A stretch of 64,000 nt of DNA from Streptomyces scabiei 87.22 (GTDB lineage Bacteria > Actinomycetota > Actinomycetes > Streptomycetales > Streptomycetaceae): NCBI RefSeq assembly GCF_000091305.1, contig NC_013929.1:558001-622000 (forward strand), in the 5' to 3' direction. The notes beneath the pieces were generated by a model. That model searched no databases. It had not been told where the DNA came from and saw nothing but the letters and a program-made list of their open reading frames with translations. The position numbers and the translations under genes are program-made. Of this stretch, positions 16,711-25,381 are shown piece after piece; within the stretch, counting starts at the first letter, position 1, and each line of letters starts with the position of its first letter.

Positions 16711-18483
16711 CTATCCGTGGGTGGCGGGCGGTGCGGTCTGTCCGGTGGTGGGGCCGGGGCTGGGGGTGTCGGACGGTTCGGGGGTCTCGCAGGTGATCTC
16801 GTCGCGCGGGGTGTAGTGGGTGCGGAACGGCTCCCGCCGCACTTCCTTGCCGGCGTCGTAGAAGACGCGCTCCACGGTGACGTCGAAGCCTTCGAGCGGT
16901 GTCTGCGGGACGCACTTGTCGTCGGTGCGCACCTTCTTCGCCGGCGGCTGCACATGGGTCCGGGGCCCCTTCACCGACCTGATCTCGTCGTAGTGCCTGG
17001 TGCCGATGAAACTGATGGTCACCGAGGTGTCCGTGGCCTCGGCCTGGATGTAGAGGGCCTTGCCGGAGTCGTTGGTGAACCGGAGGTCGAGGCTGCCCCA
17101 GGCGACCGTCGCCTCACGGCCCTCCGGGTAGCGCTCGATGTAGAAGGAGTGGGCGCCGTGTTCCACAGGCTTCACCCCGGCGAAGAACATCGCGTTGTAC
17201 ACGGTGGTGGCCACGGCTGACACACCGCCGCCCGCCGCCTTGGTGAACTGGTCGTCGAGGATCATGATGCCTTCGACGAAGCCGTTGGCCTCGGTGCGCC
17301 GGCCCACGGTCCGGTTGAAGCTCCAGGTCTCGTCGGGCATGACGACGGAGCCGTTGATGAGCTGTGCGGCCCGCCCGATGTTCTTCGTGCGGTAGGGGGC
17401 CGGTTCGAAGTTGACGGTGAAGGAGGACATCTTCTGCGTCAGCCCCAGCCGTGCCGCGTTCTCGCGGGTCACCTCGGGCTGGATGCGCCGCACGGCCACG
17501 TCCGCGGTACGCGCGGAGCCCGTCCTGGTGAGCAGCGGCAGCACGGCCTCGCTCAACGCGCTGTCGCTGATCTGTACGCCGGGCCGGGCGTCCTCGGCCA
17601 CCGCGACCTTGTCGCCGTCCAGCTCCAGCCTGGCGTTCTGGGCCGTGGTGGTGACGGCGGCCAGGGGGCCGGCGACTGCGGGGGCGGAGCGCAGGCCCTT
17701 GACGTCCAGCTTCGGCACCAGTCGGCCGGAGCCGTCCGGCACCATCCGCAGGTGTTCGCCGAGGACTGCCTGGTCGACCGTGAAACGCGTGCCGGCCGCG
17801 GTGAGGGTGACGGGCGCCGACATGGCCGGCTGAGCGAAGTCGCGCACCGCCCGCCGTACCTCGTCCGCCGTCACCCCGGGCCTCGTCTCGCGGGCGGGAA
17901 GGACCACGGCTCGGCCCCGCGCACCGTGCAGGAACGAGGTCCGGAGCGTGTCGGCGGCGGCGTCCACGTCCAGGGCGTAACCGCTGTGGGCGGCGACCTG
18001 GGCGACCCTGCCGTCCGCGAAGGTGACGGCGCCGTCCCTGACCTTCTGGTCGAGCGCCTTCGCCAGGTTCCCGAGGGCGGCGTGGGCCTTGTCCTCGTCG
18101 AGGCGTACGACCGGCTCGATGTCTCCGCCCGAGTGGAAGAAACCGCCGATCACGCTGAGGGGGTCGGAGGCGGTGCGGGTCGCCCGGTCGACGGTCCGCT
18201 CGCTGTCGAAGCCGAGTCCGGCCTGCCGCGTGTCGACGGTGCCGCTGCGGTCGCCGACCCGCACGGCCAGCTCGCTCGGGCCGGCCGCAGCCAGGTGAGC
18301 GTCCAGCTTGCGGATGGCCTCCGTACGGCTGAGCCCCCCGATGTCGACCCCGCGCACCGTCGTACCCGCCTCGATGTCACCGCTCGTGACGAGCAGGCCG
18401 GCCAGATAGAGGCCGCCGAGGCCGACGGTCAGCGCGCCGCCGGTCAGGACGGGGGACGGAAGGGAGGCTATTCGCAGACGCAT
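16711..18483 (-). CDS. VanW-family membrane-anchored cell-wall protein
   Basis: A 590-residue protein with one N-terminal membrane helix (VLTGGALTVGLGGLYLAGLLV) and a large outside part. Two peptidoglycan-binding-like domains (PG_binding_4 type, beginning GTTVRGVDIGGLSRTEAIRKL and in the VTLTAAGTRFTVDQAVLG region) are followed by the VanW domain (FTVNFEPAPYRTKNIGRAAQLINGSV in parts, then DETWSFNRTVGRRTEANGF). A Pro/Thr tail ends the protein. VanW proteins accompany vancomycin resistance genes in enterococci, but actinobacterial members are common outside resistance loci and probably act in wall maintenance. The ATG at 18483 has GGGAG 5 bases upstream. No van genes are nearby. Confidence 0.85.
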   Translation of the reverse strand: MRLRIASLPSPVLTGGALTVGLGGLYLAGLLVTSGDIEAGTTVRGVDIGGLSRTEAIRKLDAHLAAAGPSELAVRVGDRSGTVDTRQAGLGFDSERTVDRATRTASDPLSVIGGFFHSGGDIEPVVRLDEDKAHAALGNLAKALDQKVRDGAVTFADGRVAQVAAHSGYALDVDAAADTLRTSFLHGARGRAVVLPARETRPGVTADEVRRAVRDFAQPAMSAPVTLTAAGTRFTVDQAVLGEHLRMVPDGSGRLVPKLDVKGLRSAPAVAGPLAAVTTTAQNARLELDGDKVAVAEDARPGVQISDSALSEAVLPLLTRTGSARTADVAVRRIQPEVTRENAARLGLTQKMSSFTVNFEPAPYRTKNIGRAAQLINGSVVMPDETWSFNRTVGRRTEANGFVEGIMILDDQFTKAAGGGVSAVATTVYNAMFFAGVKPVEHGAHSFYIERYPEGREATVAWGSLDLRFTNDSGKALYIQAEATDTSVTISFIGTRHYDEIRSVKGPRTHVQPPAKKVRTDDKCVPQTPLEGFDVTVERVFYDAGKEVRREPFRTHYTPRDEITCETPEPSDTPSPGPTTGQTAPPATHG

Positions 18484-18809
18484 GGGGCTCCCGGACGAGA
18501 ATCGGTGGGCGGTGCGCGCGGCAGGGCGGCACCGTGAGCGAGTCGGGCACCTCAAGCTACCCATAACGGACTATAGGGACGTATGTCGCAGAACACGTAT
18601 GGTCCAGATCACGTCGGCGATGCCCTCGGACGGGATACACAGGGTGATCAGGTCGTGACCTCTGGTGCGGGCGCGCGGCGTGGAGGGGCGCCCCGGCGGG
18701 CCCTGGACACCGCGGTGTCCCGCGCCGATCATCAGGCAACGGGACGGCCCGCCGTGCCCGGCTCGCGGCCGCCGCAGGGCATCGGTCCCCGTCACAGAAG
18801 CGAGGTCAC
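18484..18809. other. Divergent promoter region
   Basis: No gene is supported. ACGTATG occurs as a direct repeat at 18579-18585 and 18595-18601 (16-bp period), and the complement TATAGT near 18570-18575 could be the -10 of the VanW gene. Confidence 0.4.
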
Positions 18810-19439
18810 TTGAACAGCGACGCCGACGCCGACGCAGACGCCGACGCCAACGCCAACGCCAACGCCAACGGGAATACGTACTTCGGCTCCGGCTCCGGCT
18901 CCGGCTCCGCCTCCGGTCTCGACGACCCGAGCCACGATCTCGGCACCTGGTCGATCGAGCGGCTCCGATCATTCACCGAGCGGGTTCAGGACGGGCAACT
19001 CGAGGCCGTGCGGGTCGTCGCGCAGCAGCATGCCTACAGCGCCGTAGGGTCTCCCGAAGCCTGCCGTGAGTGGGCCAGGCTGTCCTTGCGGGCCAACCAG
19101 CGCATGAGCGGCGACCGTTCATGGGATCGCGCGCGCAAGGCGCACCAGAACTTCATGCTCCGGATGTGGGTGATCGAACGGCTCGGCCCCGATCCCGGGG
19201 ACCGGCTCTGGGACCCCGAGGCGTTGGCGGCCGACACCGTCTCCGCACTCGACCTCACTCCCGTCGCGGCCCGGGCCCTCGCCGAGCACTGGCCCGACCT
19301 CGCGATCGAGAGGATCGGCGAGCTGAGGCGGCACAAGAACCTGACGGCTCATGCGGGCGAGCTTGTCGGCCGCCTGCGCCCCGGGCCGGTACGGGACCTG
19401 CTCCTCACCTGGTCGGAGACGCGCCCTCATCTGCCCTGA
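18810..19439 (+). CDS. Unknown protein with a hexanucleotide-repeat N-terminus
   Basis: A 209-residue protein starting at TTG with GAGG 6 bases upstream. Residues 4-21 are an Asp-Ala then Asn-Ala repeat, followed by a Gly-Ser repeat at 26-33, all encoded by tandem six-base units. The rest is a helical domain beginning SHDLGTWSIERLRSFTERV and ending LVGRLRPGPVRDLLLTWSETRPHL; it is rich in Arg and Trp and has no recognised family. The repeats keep frame, so copy-number changes would lengthen or shorten the acidic tail without breaking the gene. The TTG start is tentative. Confidence 0.6.
   Translation: MNSDADADADADANANANANGNTYFGSGSGSGSASGLDDPSHDLGTWSIERLRSFTERVQDGQLEAVRVVAQQHAYSAVGSPEACREWARLSLRANQRMSGDRSWDRARKAHQNFMLRMWVIERLGPDPGDRLWDPEALAADTVSALDLTPVAARALAEHWPDLAIERIGELRRHKNLTAHAGELVGRLRPGPVRDLLLTWSETRPHLP
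18819..18866 (+). repeat. Hexanucleotide tandem repeat (GACGCC x5, AACGCC x3)
   Basis: Five GACGCC units (one with a silent change to GACGCA) run directly into three AACGCC units. They encode the Asp-Ala/Asn-Ala stretch of the overlapping gene. Confidence 0.9.
18885..18908 (+). repeat. Hexanucleotide tandem repeat (GGCTCC x4)
   Basis: Four exact GGCTCC units encode Gly-Ser repeats in the same gene. Confidence 0.85.
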
Positions 19440-19513
19440 CCGGCGGCGACGAGGCGTGGGGCCTCCGGCCGCCCGATCCGCGGAAGGCGGCCGCTCCCGG
19501 GGTGACGCACGAT

Positions 19514-19528
19514 TTGCCGGACCGGCAA
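19514..19528 (+). promoter_or_regulatory. Palindrome TTGCCGG-A-CCGGCAA before the methyltransferase gene
   Basis: Two 7-base half-sites are perfect inverted copies around one central base, 12 bp before the ribosome site of the next gene. It could be an operator or an mRNA hairpin near the ribosome site. Confidence 0.45.
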
Positions 19529-19552
19529 CAGGAGTGGCCGAGGGGGAACGCG

Positions 19553-20251
19553 GTGGGCGACGGTGGGTGCATGACCGACGACATCGCAGCAGGCTCGCCC
19601 GTGCCCCACCTCGTCTCCTCCGCCGGCGGCTACGCCGGTGACCCCGCGGTGCGGGCGGAGTGGGACAGCCGATATGCCGACCGGACACAGTTGTGGAGCG
19701 GGCAGCCCAACGGCGCGCTCGTGGCCGAGACCGCCGGGCTCACCCCCGGGCGCGTGCTCGACGTCGGCTGCGGCGAAGGCGCCGACGCCGTGTGGCTCGC
19801 GCGCGGCGGCTGGGACGTGACCGCGCTGGAGGTCTCCGGTGTGGCGCTCGAACGGGCGGCCGGACACGCACGGGACGCCGGCCTCGCCATTCGCTGGGTG
19901 CATGCCGAACTCGCCGGAGCGGCACTCCCGCCGGGCTCGTTCGATCTGGTCTCCGCGCAGTACCCGGCCCTGCTGCGAACCCCCGACTCCGCGGCCGAAC
20001 GTGCGCTCCTCGCGGCCGTCGCACCGGGTGGCGTGCTGCTGCTGGTGCACCACGCGGGGATGGAGACCCGGCAGGCGCACGAGAACGATTTCGACCCGGC
20101 CGACTACGTGTGGCCCTCGATGGTCGCCGAACTGCTCGACGACGACTGGGAGATCGAGGTGGACGAGCAGCGGCCGCGGGTGGCCCCCGACGGTGGCGCC
20201 GGCGCCCACCACACCGACGACCTGGTCCTGCGCGCCCGCCGGTTGCGCTGA
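19553..20251 (+). CDS. Class I SAM-dependent methyltransferase (TehB/UbiE-like)
   Basis: A 232-residue methyltransferase from the GTG at 19553, which has GAGGGGG at 6-base spacing; an in-frame ATG at 19571 would give 226 residues but lacks a ribosome site. Motif I is VLDVGCGEGADAVWLA, followed by DVTALEVSGVALERA and GSFDLVSAQYPALL. The early segment WDSRYADRTQLWSGQPN is typical of thiopurine-methyltransferase/TehB-like actinobacterial proteins that methylate small or toxic compounds. It stands alone downstream of an unknown gene. Confidence 0.8.
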   Translation: MGDGGCMTDDIAAGSPVPHLVSSAGGYAGDPAVRAEWDSRYADRTQLWSGQPNGALVAETAGLTPGRVLDVGCGEGADAVWLARGGWDVTALEVSGVALERAAGHARDAGLAIRWVHAELAGAALPPGSFDLVSAQYPALLRTPDSAAERALLAAVAPGGVLLLVHHAGMETRQAHENDFDPADYVWPSMVAELLDDDWEIEVDEQRPRVAPDGGAGAHHTDDLVLRARRLR

Positions 20252-20533
20252 CTCTTCTCCGATCGCGTCAGGGGCCGAGCACGCCGGCGGCACGGGCGTC
20301 GGCGTACCACGTGCCGGGCGTACGCCGGAGCCCGTACCGCCGCAGGCCCTGCTCTCGCCATCAGCCACCGTGCCCTGCCGGGAGAGTTCTTACGGAGGGC
20401 TGACGTGATGACGAAGTCCTGTCTTCACGCCGGTCCCATCCGTAACTCTGATCACGGCGCCCCTCCGGACGACGATGTGTCGACCGGAGGCCGGCCGAGT
20501 AACACGTTGATGCGAGAGCCCCGGAGGAGTCCG

Positions 20534-22036
20534 ATGCGACACACCACACGCAAGCGATCCAGGACGACACACCGCGTCGTCGCCGCTGCGGCGGGTCTGG
20601 CCCTGGGAGCGGGAGGGCTGATAGCGGTCAACGTGTACGCCTCCGCCCACGAGGGCGACAACGCCTACGCGACGAAACGCTCCCCCCAGGCTCAGGGCCA
20701 GGCCGGTCAGGCAGGGGCGGCCGGTGCCGTCACCATCGGCTGCCCGGACGTCGGAGCGAAGCTGACGTCCGTCCCCGACCGGGCCAGGGGTGAGGTGGAC
20801 AGAGAACTCGCCCTTCTGGACCAGCAGGTCGCCGAGGCCTACCAACGGCTGCGTGACTCGGGCGGTGCCGTCCAGGCGGACGCCGGTTTCGTCACCAACG
20901 CGATCATGGGACCCCTGAAGGACAAACGGGCCGCGACCATCGACCGGATCGCGATCGCCATCAGCAGGTCGGCCCCCCGGCCGCAGGGCCTGGAATCGCT
21001 CGCCGCCTGCACCCTGCGCGACTCCGGTGGCCAACCGGCAGGCAGCCAGGGGCAGAGCGGGGGCCAGGGGCAGAGCGGCGGCAACGCCGGAGGGCAGAAC
21101 GGAACCGGCGCTCCGGGCGGCAACGGGCCGGCGAGCGCCGACTTCGTGGACATCACGAAGGTTCAGCCGAACGTGAAGACCCCGCGCCGCTCCAGGGGCG
21201 CCTCCTCGGGCATCTTCACCACGCGGTGCGGCGTCAACGCGAACAAGCTGTACAACTCCGACAACATCATCGTCGCGCCCGGTGTGGGCAACGGCGCCCA
21301 CCACACCCACGACTACGTCGGCAACCAGGACAACGACGCCTTCACCACCAACGAGGAGTTCGCCGCCGCGTCGACCAGCTGCCGCAACCAGGGCGACAAG
21401 TCCACCTACTACTGGCCCGTGCTGCGACTCCAGGACGGTACCCGGGAGTTCGACGCCAAGCGGCTCGGCGGTGGCGCCGAGGGCAACACGGGTCGCATCC
21501 TGACCGCGTCCAAGGTCACCTTGAACTTCGTGGGCAGCCCGCGCGGCAAGGTCGTGGCGATGCCCAAGTTCCTGCGGATCATCACCGGTGACGCCAAGGC
21601 CTTCACCAACGGCACGGCCAACGCCAACGCGGCATGGAGCTGCACCGGTTTCGAGAACCGGCAGCTGACGGACAAGTACCCGGTCTGCCCCCGGGGCAGC
21701 AGCCTGGTCCGTACGTCGAAGTTCCAGAGCTGCTGGGACGGCCGCAGCATCGACAGCGCCAACCACCGCGCCCACGTCGCGTTCGCCGACCCGAGGACCG
21801 GTGCCTGCCCGAACGGCTTCAAGGCCATCCCCCAGCTGGTGCAGCGCCTCGTCTACGACGTCAAGGCGCCCAGCCTGGGCGACAACGGCAAGTCCAGCCC
21901 CTTCTACGCGGTGGACGGCTTCCCGGAGCAGATGCACAAGCCGATCACGGATCACGGGGACTTCATCAACGTGTTCGACGAGCGCCTGATGAACCGGATG
22001 GTCCAGTGCATCAACACCGGCCGCGCATGCCGGTGA
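20534..22036 (+). CDS. Secreted DUF1996 protein
   Basis: A 500-residue exported protein. It has a basic N-terminus ([13 protein letters not shown]) and a hydrophobic stretch ([18 protein letters not shown]), then a helical region, a Gly/Gln-rich linker around residues 160-195, and a C-terminal DUF1996 domain of about 300 residues. That domain shows [20 protein letters not shown] (in part), the HHTHDYVGN motif, WPVLRL and HRAHVAF. DUF1996 proteins occur in fungi and actinobacteria as secreted, possibly wall- or biopolymer-related proteins without a proven reaction. The ATG at 20534 has GGAGGAG upstream; the open frame extends 43 codons further but without a signal. Six or more cysteines suggest disulfides. 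Confidence 0.82.
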   Translation: MRHTTRKRSRTTHRVVAAAAGLALGAGGLIAVNVYASAHEGDNAYATKRSPQAQGQAGQAGAAGAVTIGCPDVGAKLTSVPDRARGEVDRELALLDQQVAEAYQRLRDSGGAVQADAGFVTNAIMGPLKDKRAATIDRIAIAISRSAPRPQGLESLAACTLRDSGGQPAGSQGQSGGQGQSGGNAGGQNGTGAPGGNGPASADFVDITKVQPNVKTPRRSRGASSGIFTTRCGVNANKLYNSDNIIVAPGVGNGAHHTHDYVGNQDNDAFTTNEEFAAASTSCRNQGDKSTYYWPVLRLQDGTREFDAKRLGGGAEGNTGRILTASKVTLNFVGSPRGKVVAMPKFLRIITGDAKAFTNGTANANAAWSCTGFENRQLTDKYPVCPRGSSLVRTSKFQSCWDGRSIDSANHRAHVAFADPRTGACPNGFKAIPQLVQRLVYDVKAPSLGDNGKSSPFYAVDGFPEQMHKPITDHGDFINVFDERLMNRMVQCINTGRACR

Positions 22037-22170
22037 CCGCCGCTCCCGGCCTGGGCGCTCTCGTGCACCTGTCGACGTGTTCTGCGGTGCCAGGCATGGG
22101 AAACGCGTTACGTTGCGCGGTGGCGCGCGTGCGTCGGGGGACGGGGAGAAGGGGCGGGAGGGTTCGGCAC

Positions 22171-22806
22171 ATGACGACCAAGTACGACGTCAAGCGCGCT
22201 CTCAAGGCGTACTACGCGCCGAAGAACACCGACTGGGAACTCGTCGACGTCTCCGAACTCCGTTACCTCGCCGTCGACGGGCACGGCGACCCGAACACGG
22301 CCACCGCGTACCGCCACGCGGTCGAGGCCCTCTACGCGGTCGCCTACACCGTCAAGTTCACGAGCAGGCGCGAGTTGGGCGAGGACTTCGTCGTGGGTCC
22401 CCTCGAAGGACTGTGGTGGGCCGACGACATGGGCGACTTCCTGGCCAGGCGCAAGGACAACTGGCGGTGGCGCATGCTCATCAACGTCCCCGGCTGGATC
22501 ACCGACCTCATGATCGAGGAGGCCCGTGCGGCCGCCCTGGCCAAGAAGGACCGGCCCGCTCTCGGGGACGTCCGGCCGGAGACCCTGCGGGAGGGGACCA
22601 GTGCCCAGGTCCTCCACATCGGCTCCTACGACGACGAGACCCCCGTCCTCACCAGGCTGCACCGCGACTACCTCCCCGCCCACGGCCTGCGGGAGGCGGG
22701 GCTCCACCACGAGATCTACCTCAGCGACCCGCGCAGGACCGACCCGGCCCGGCTGAGGACGGTGTTGCGGCAGCCGGTGGAGCGCCGGCGGCCCGTGGAA
22801 GGGTGA
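22171..22806 (+). CDS. GyrI-like small-molecule-binding protein
   Basis: A 211-residue protein of the GyrI-like/SOUL-related domain type seen free-standing in actinobacteria. Characteristic parts are YYAPKNTDWELVDVSELRYLAVDG at the start, EGLWWADDMGDF in the middle and VLHIGSYDDETPVLTRLHRDY near the end. Relatives bind or hydrolyse small cyclic or cationic compounds. The ATG at 22171 has GGGAGGG 8 bases upstream. It converges on the membrane-protein gene with a 21-bp gap. Confidence 0.83.
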   Translation: MTTKYDVKRALKAYYAPKNTDWELVDVSELRYLAVDGHGDPNTATAYRHAVEALYAVAYTVKFTSRRELGEDFVVGPLEGLWWADDMGDFLARRKDNWRWRMLINVPGWITDLMIEEARAAALAKKDRPALGDVRPETLREGTSAQVLHIGSYDDETPVLTRLHRDYLPAHGLREAGLHHEIYLSDPRRTDPARLRTVLRQPVERRRPVEG

Positions 22807-22827
22807 GGCGTTCGTCTCCGCCGTGCT

Positions 22828-23523
22828 TCACCGCCTCGTGCGGCGTCCCTGGACGTGCGTGCGGGCCATGAGCAGGGCGCTCGCGAGCCCGAGGGCGAGG
22901 GCGTACAGCACGACGACGGCCACCGCCACGGCCGGCCGGCCGAGTTGCGACGGCCGCAGGAAGTCGTAGGGCATCGTCGCCGCGCCGGCCCCGGCGAGGC
23001 CGCCCACGACGACCAGATACAGCGCCGGCCAGCAGGTGAGCAGGGCGGCCTCGCGCAGGGTCGGGGCGGGGGTGTACGGGCGGGTCAGGAACTCCGCGAC
23101 CACCCAGACCGGTGCGACGGCGTGCAACAGGACGGTGGCGGCGCGGGCCCACACGTCGTCGTGGGCGCCGAACCAGGTTCCCGACGGGCTGCTCGGCGCG
23201 ATCACCGTGCAGTAGACGAGCGCGGACAGGACCACGCCGACCGTCGCGGCGTCCCGGATCCGCTCCGGCCACACACCGCCGCCGGGCCCGCGTGCCGGCC
23301 GCCAGGTCCGGACGGTCGCGGCCAGCACCGCCGAGTCCACGGTGAAATACATCAGCGGGGGCGTCGGGTCGGTTCGCTGCAGGAACTGGCAGACCACACC
23401 GGCCGTGAGGGTGAGGGCGGCCAGGACGCCGAGCAGGCGGGTCCCGCGCGGCCGGGCCGGCACCGGGGCCGGGGCGTCGTCCGGGCCGCGGTCGGAGTCG
23501 GAGTCCGGAGAGATGAGGGTCAT
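22828..23523 (-). CDS. Pr6Pr-like membrane protein
   Basis: A 231-residue protein with about six membrane helices, including LLGVLAALTLTAGVVCQFL, AATVGVVLSALVYCTVI, AATVLLHAVAPVWVVAEFL, ALYLVVVGGLAGAG and VAVAVVVLYALALGLASALL. The YFTVDSAVL and LLHAVAPV elements fit the Pr6Pr (FAR-17a/AIG1-like) family, whose eukaryotic members hydrolyse fatty-acid esters of hydroxy fatty acids. The ATG overlaps the stop of the upstream hydrolase gene by 4 bp (ATGA at 23520-23523), making it the last gene of a coupled four-gene operon. Its catalytic role is unproven. Confidence 0.7.
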   Translation of the reverse strand: MTLISPDSDSDRGPDDAPAPVPARPRGTRLLGVLAALTLTAGVVCQFLQRTDPTPPLMYFTVDSAVLAATVRTWRPARGPGGGVWPERIRDAATVGVVLSALVYCTVIAPSSPSGTWFGAHDDVWARAATVLLHAVAPVWVVAEFLTRPYTPAPTLREAALLTCWPALYLVVVGGLAGAGAATMPYDFLRPSQLGRPAVAVAVVVLYALALGLASALLMARTHVQGRRTRR

Positions 23524-24467
23524 GGCGTGGTCGTCCCGAGGATGCGGCCCAGTCGTGTCGTCGCGGCGGCGACGGCGGGGAGGGAGTGCCAGAAGGCGTG
23601 CGGACCGGGGACGCTCAGCAGGTGTGCCGCGTAGCCGTGCCGCTCGGCGGATGCCATCAGCGACGCCACCGCCTCGCGCGGTGAGAGCGTGCTCCGCTCG
23701 CCGCGTACGACGAGCAGTCGGCTCCGCTCCGGTCCCGGGTCACGACGTCCCGCGGTCATGAGGTCCCCGCCGAGGCGAGCGGCCCGCAGGGCGTTCGCGA
23801 GGAGCAGCAGATCACCGCGGCGCCGGGTGACCGGCTCGGCGTCCGTTCGGTCCTCCAGGGGGCGGACGGCGCCGGGCACGGTGGCCGTCTGGTCCAGGTA
23901 GGGCCTGATCAGACGGTTCTCGTGGTGGACGGCGGCCAGGAGGCCCACGGCGCTCCAGCGTCGTACGGCGACGGGTTCCACCAGGACGACGGTTCTGAGC
24001 GGCGGCCCGGTGCGTGTCGTGCCGGACACGGCGGCCATCGCGGCGGCGAACGACGCGCCGAGCGAGTACCCCAGTACGCCCGACACGTCCGTCTCCCCCG
24101 CCCCGGCGCCGCGGCCGTCCGCGCCGAGGACCTCGGTGGCCGCCCGCAGCATGCGCCGTGCGGGGACCGTGAAGTCGCCCCGCAGCAGCGCGCGTCGCTC
24201 GGCGGGCAGCAGCCGGGAGGCGGCGAAGCCGGCGCCCGGCGTCTCCACGACCACGAGCCGTGCCCGCAGGATCGACGCGATCAGCCGGAACCGCTGCATC
24301 TCGAAGGGTTCCACGAACGCCAGAAAGCCCTGCGCGACCAGGAACGTGGGGCCGCCGGCGTCCCCGCGGCCGTCCACGACACCGACGAGGGTCTCGCCGA
24401 GCGGGCCGCCGGCCGTGGCCACGCGGACGGCCTCCCACGCAGGGGCGGCCTTGAGTACGGACGTCAC
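23520..24467 (-). CDS. Alpha/beta-hydrolase fold protein in a signalling operon
   Basis: A 315-residue protein. The nucleophile elbow GYSLGAS places Ser135, and a late His occurs in VPGPHAFWHSL, so a serine hydrolase with a complete triad is likely. FLVAQGFLAFVEPFEMQRF near residue 42 is where an oxyanion loop would lie. The GTG at 24467 has GGGAGGA 6 bases upstream and overlaps the preceding stop (GTGA). Neighbours are a receiver-like protein and a degenerate kinase upstream and a Pr6Pr-like membrane protein downstream, suggesting it acts on a lipid or signal ester within one pathway. The substrate is unknown. Confidence 0.75.
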   Translation of the reverse strand: MTSVLKAAPAWEAVRVATAGGPLGETLVGVVDGRGDAGGPTFLVAQGFLAFVEPFEMQRFRLIASILRARLVVVETPGAGFAASRLLPAERRALLRGDFTVPARRMLRAATEVLGADGRGAGAGETDVSGVLGYSLGASFAAAMAAVSGTTRTGPPLRTVVLVEPVAVRRWSAVGLLAAVHHENRLIRPYLDQTATVPGAVRPLEDRTDAEPVTRRRGDLLLLANALRAARLGGDLMTAGRRDPGPERSRLLVVRGERSTLSPREAVASLMASAERHGYAAHLLSVPGPHAFWHSLPAVAAATTRLGRILGTTTP

Positions 24468-25381
24468 GGCTGTTCCTCCCGTGCCCTCAGCTTCTCCTGC
24501 GCCTCGTTGACCCGGTGGAACGTCAACGCGGCCCGTACGTCGGGCGAGTTGAAGAAGGTCTCGTACGCGCCCGACTTCACGTAGTCCAGCACCGGGTTGC
24601 GCTCCGCCCAGGTCTTCGCGGAGACGCCCGTCGTGACGTCCGGCCAGTGCGTCGTGTCCTCGCCCCAGGCCCGCACGAACGCCTCCAGGTCGGTCTGCCA
24701 CTGCGTCATCATCGGGAAGAACGTCCGCTCCGCGTCGACCGGGATCCGCAGTCCCAGCAGCCGCTTCACCGAACCCGCGACCTGCCGGTGCGCCCGGGGC
24801 CCGTTGCACATCCGGTAGCAGCGCAGCCAGTCGTACGTCTCGGTGAGGTGCTTGCGCTTGAGACAGCTGTCCATCAACCGGCGGAAGGGACCGGTCGAGT
24901 CGCTCATCTGCCGGTGTGACGCCTGGAGGTGGGCCTGCTCCCCGTCGGGTGCGAGGAGCACCCGCCGCAGGATCTCCGGCGGCTCGTTCACGTTCAGGGG
25001 ATCGGCGGCCAGCCACACCGCGGCGGCGGCCAGGAACAGTTGCGCGTGACCATGGGTCAGCTCGGTCATCCCGTACAGGCTCATGTCCGGAACATGCTGC
25101 CTCAGGTACAGCATGGCGCCCATGCCGGTCCGCACCTCGACCGGGCCGTCGAACCGGGCCGGGTCGACGATGGTCAGCGGGCGGTAGCCGGGGCCGGACG
25201 GCGTATTGAGGTGGAAGTCGACGATCGCGCCGTCGAACTCGGCCAGGTCCTCCACGTCGAGGTCCCGCAGCAGTTCGGGGTCGTCCATGATCTCGAATTC
25301 GAGCCGGCCCGGCAGCGAGACCTGCTCGGCGAACACCCGGCTGCGCTTGCCCTGGTCGTCGATCAGGAGGTACTTCATCAT
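24464..25381 (-). CDS. Receiver-like protein with novel C-terminal helical domain
   Basis: A 305-residue protein. The N-terminal 100 residues resemble a response-regulator receiver: MMKYLLIDDQ supplies the acidic pair (D8, D9) and FDGAIVDFHLN a candidate phospho-Asp (D55), with SLYGMTEL near the usual switch Thr. No DNA-binding or known output domain follows; instead about 190 residues of helical, Trp- and Cys-containing sequence (SCLKRKHLTETYDWLRCYRM, WQTDLEAFVRAWGED) end the protein. It overlaps the kinase stop by 4 bp (ATGA), so the kinase is its expected partner. A non-DNA output, such as control of the downstream hydrolase, is inferred. Confidence 0.6.
   Translation of the reverse strand: MMKYLLIDDQGKRSRVFAEQVSLPGRLEFEIMDDPELLRDLDVEDLAEFDGAIVDFHLNTPSGPGYRPLTIVDPARFDGPVEVRTGMGAMLYLRQHVPDMSLYGMTELTHGHAQLFLAAAAVWLAADPLNVNEPPEILRRVLLAPDGEQAHLQASHRQMSDSTGPFRRLMDSCLKRKHLTETYDWLRCYRMCNGPRAHRQVAGSVKRLLGLRIPVDAERTFFPMMTQWQTDLEAFVRAWGEDTTHWPDVTTGVSAKTWAERNPVLDYVKSGAYETFFNSPDVRAALTFHRVNEAQEKLRAREEQP

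Noticed and set aside
16711..18483. A vancomycin-resistance locus
   Set aside because: VanW is present, but no vanHAX, vanRS or vanJ genes are nearby, and VanW-family proteins are common in Streptomyces without resistance.
18819..18908. CRISPR-like or intergenic satellite array
   Set aside because: The repeats are six bases long, contiguous without spacers and in frame within a coding region.
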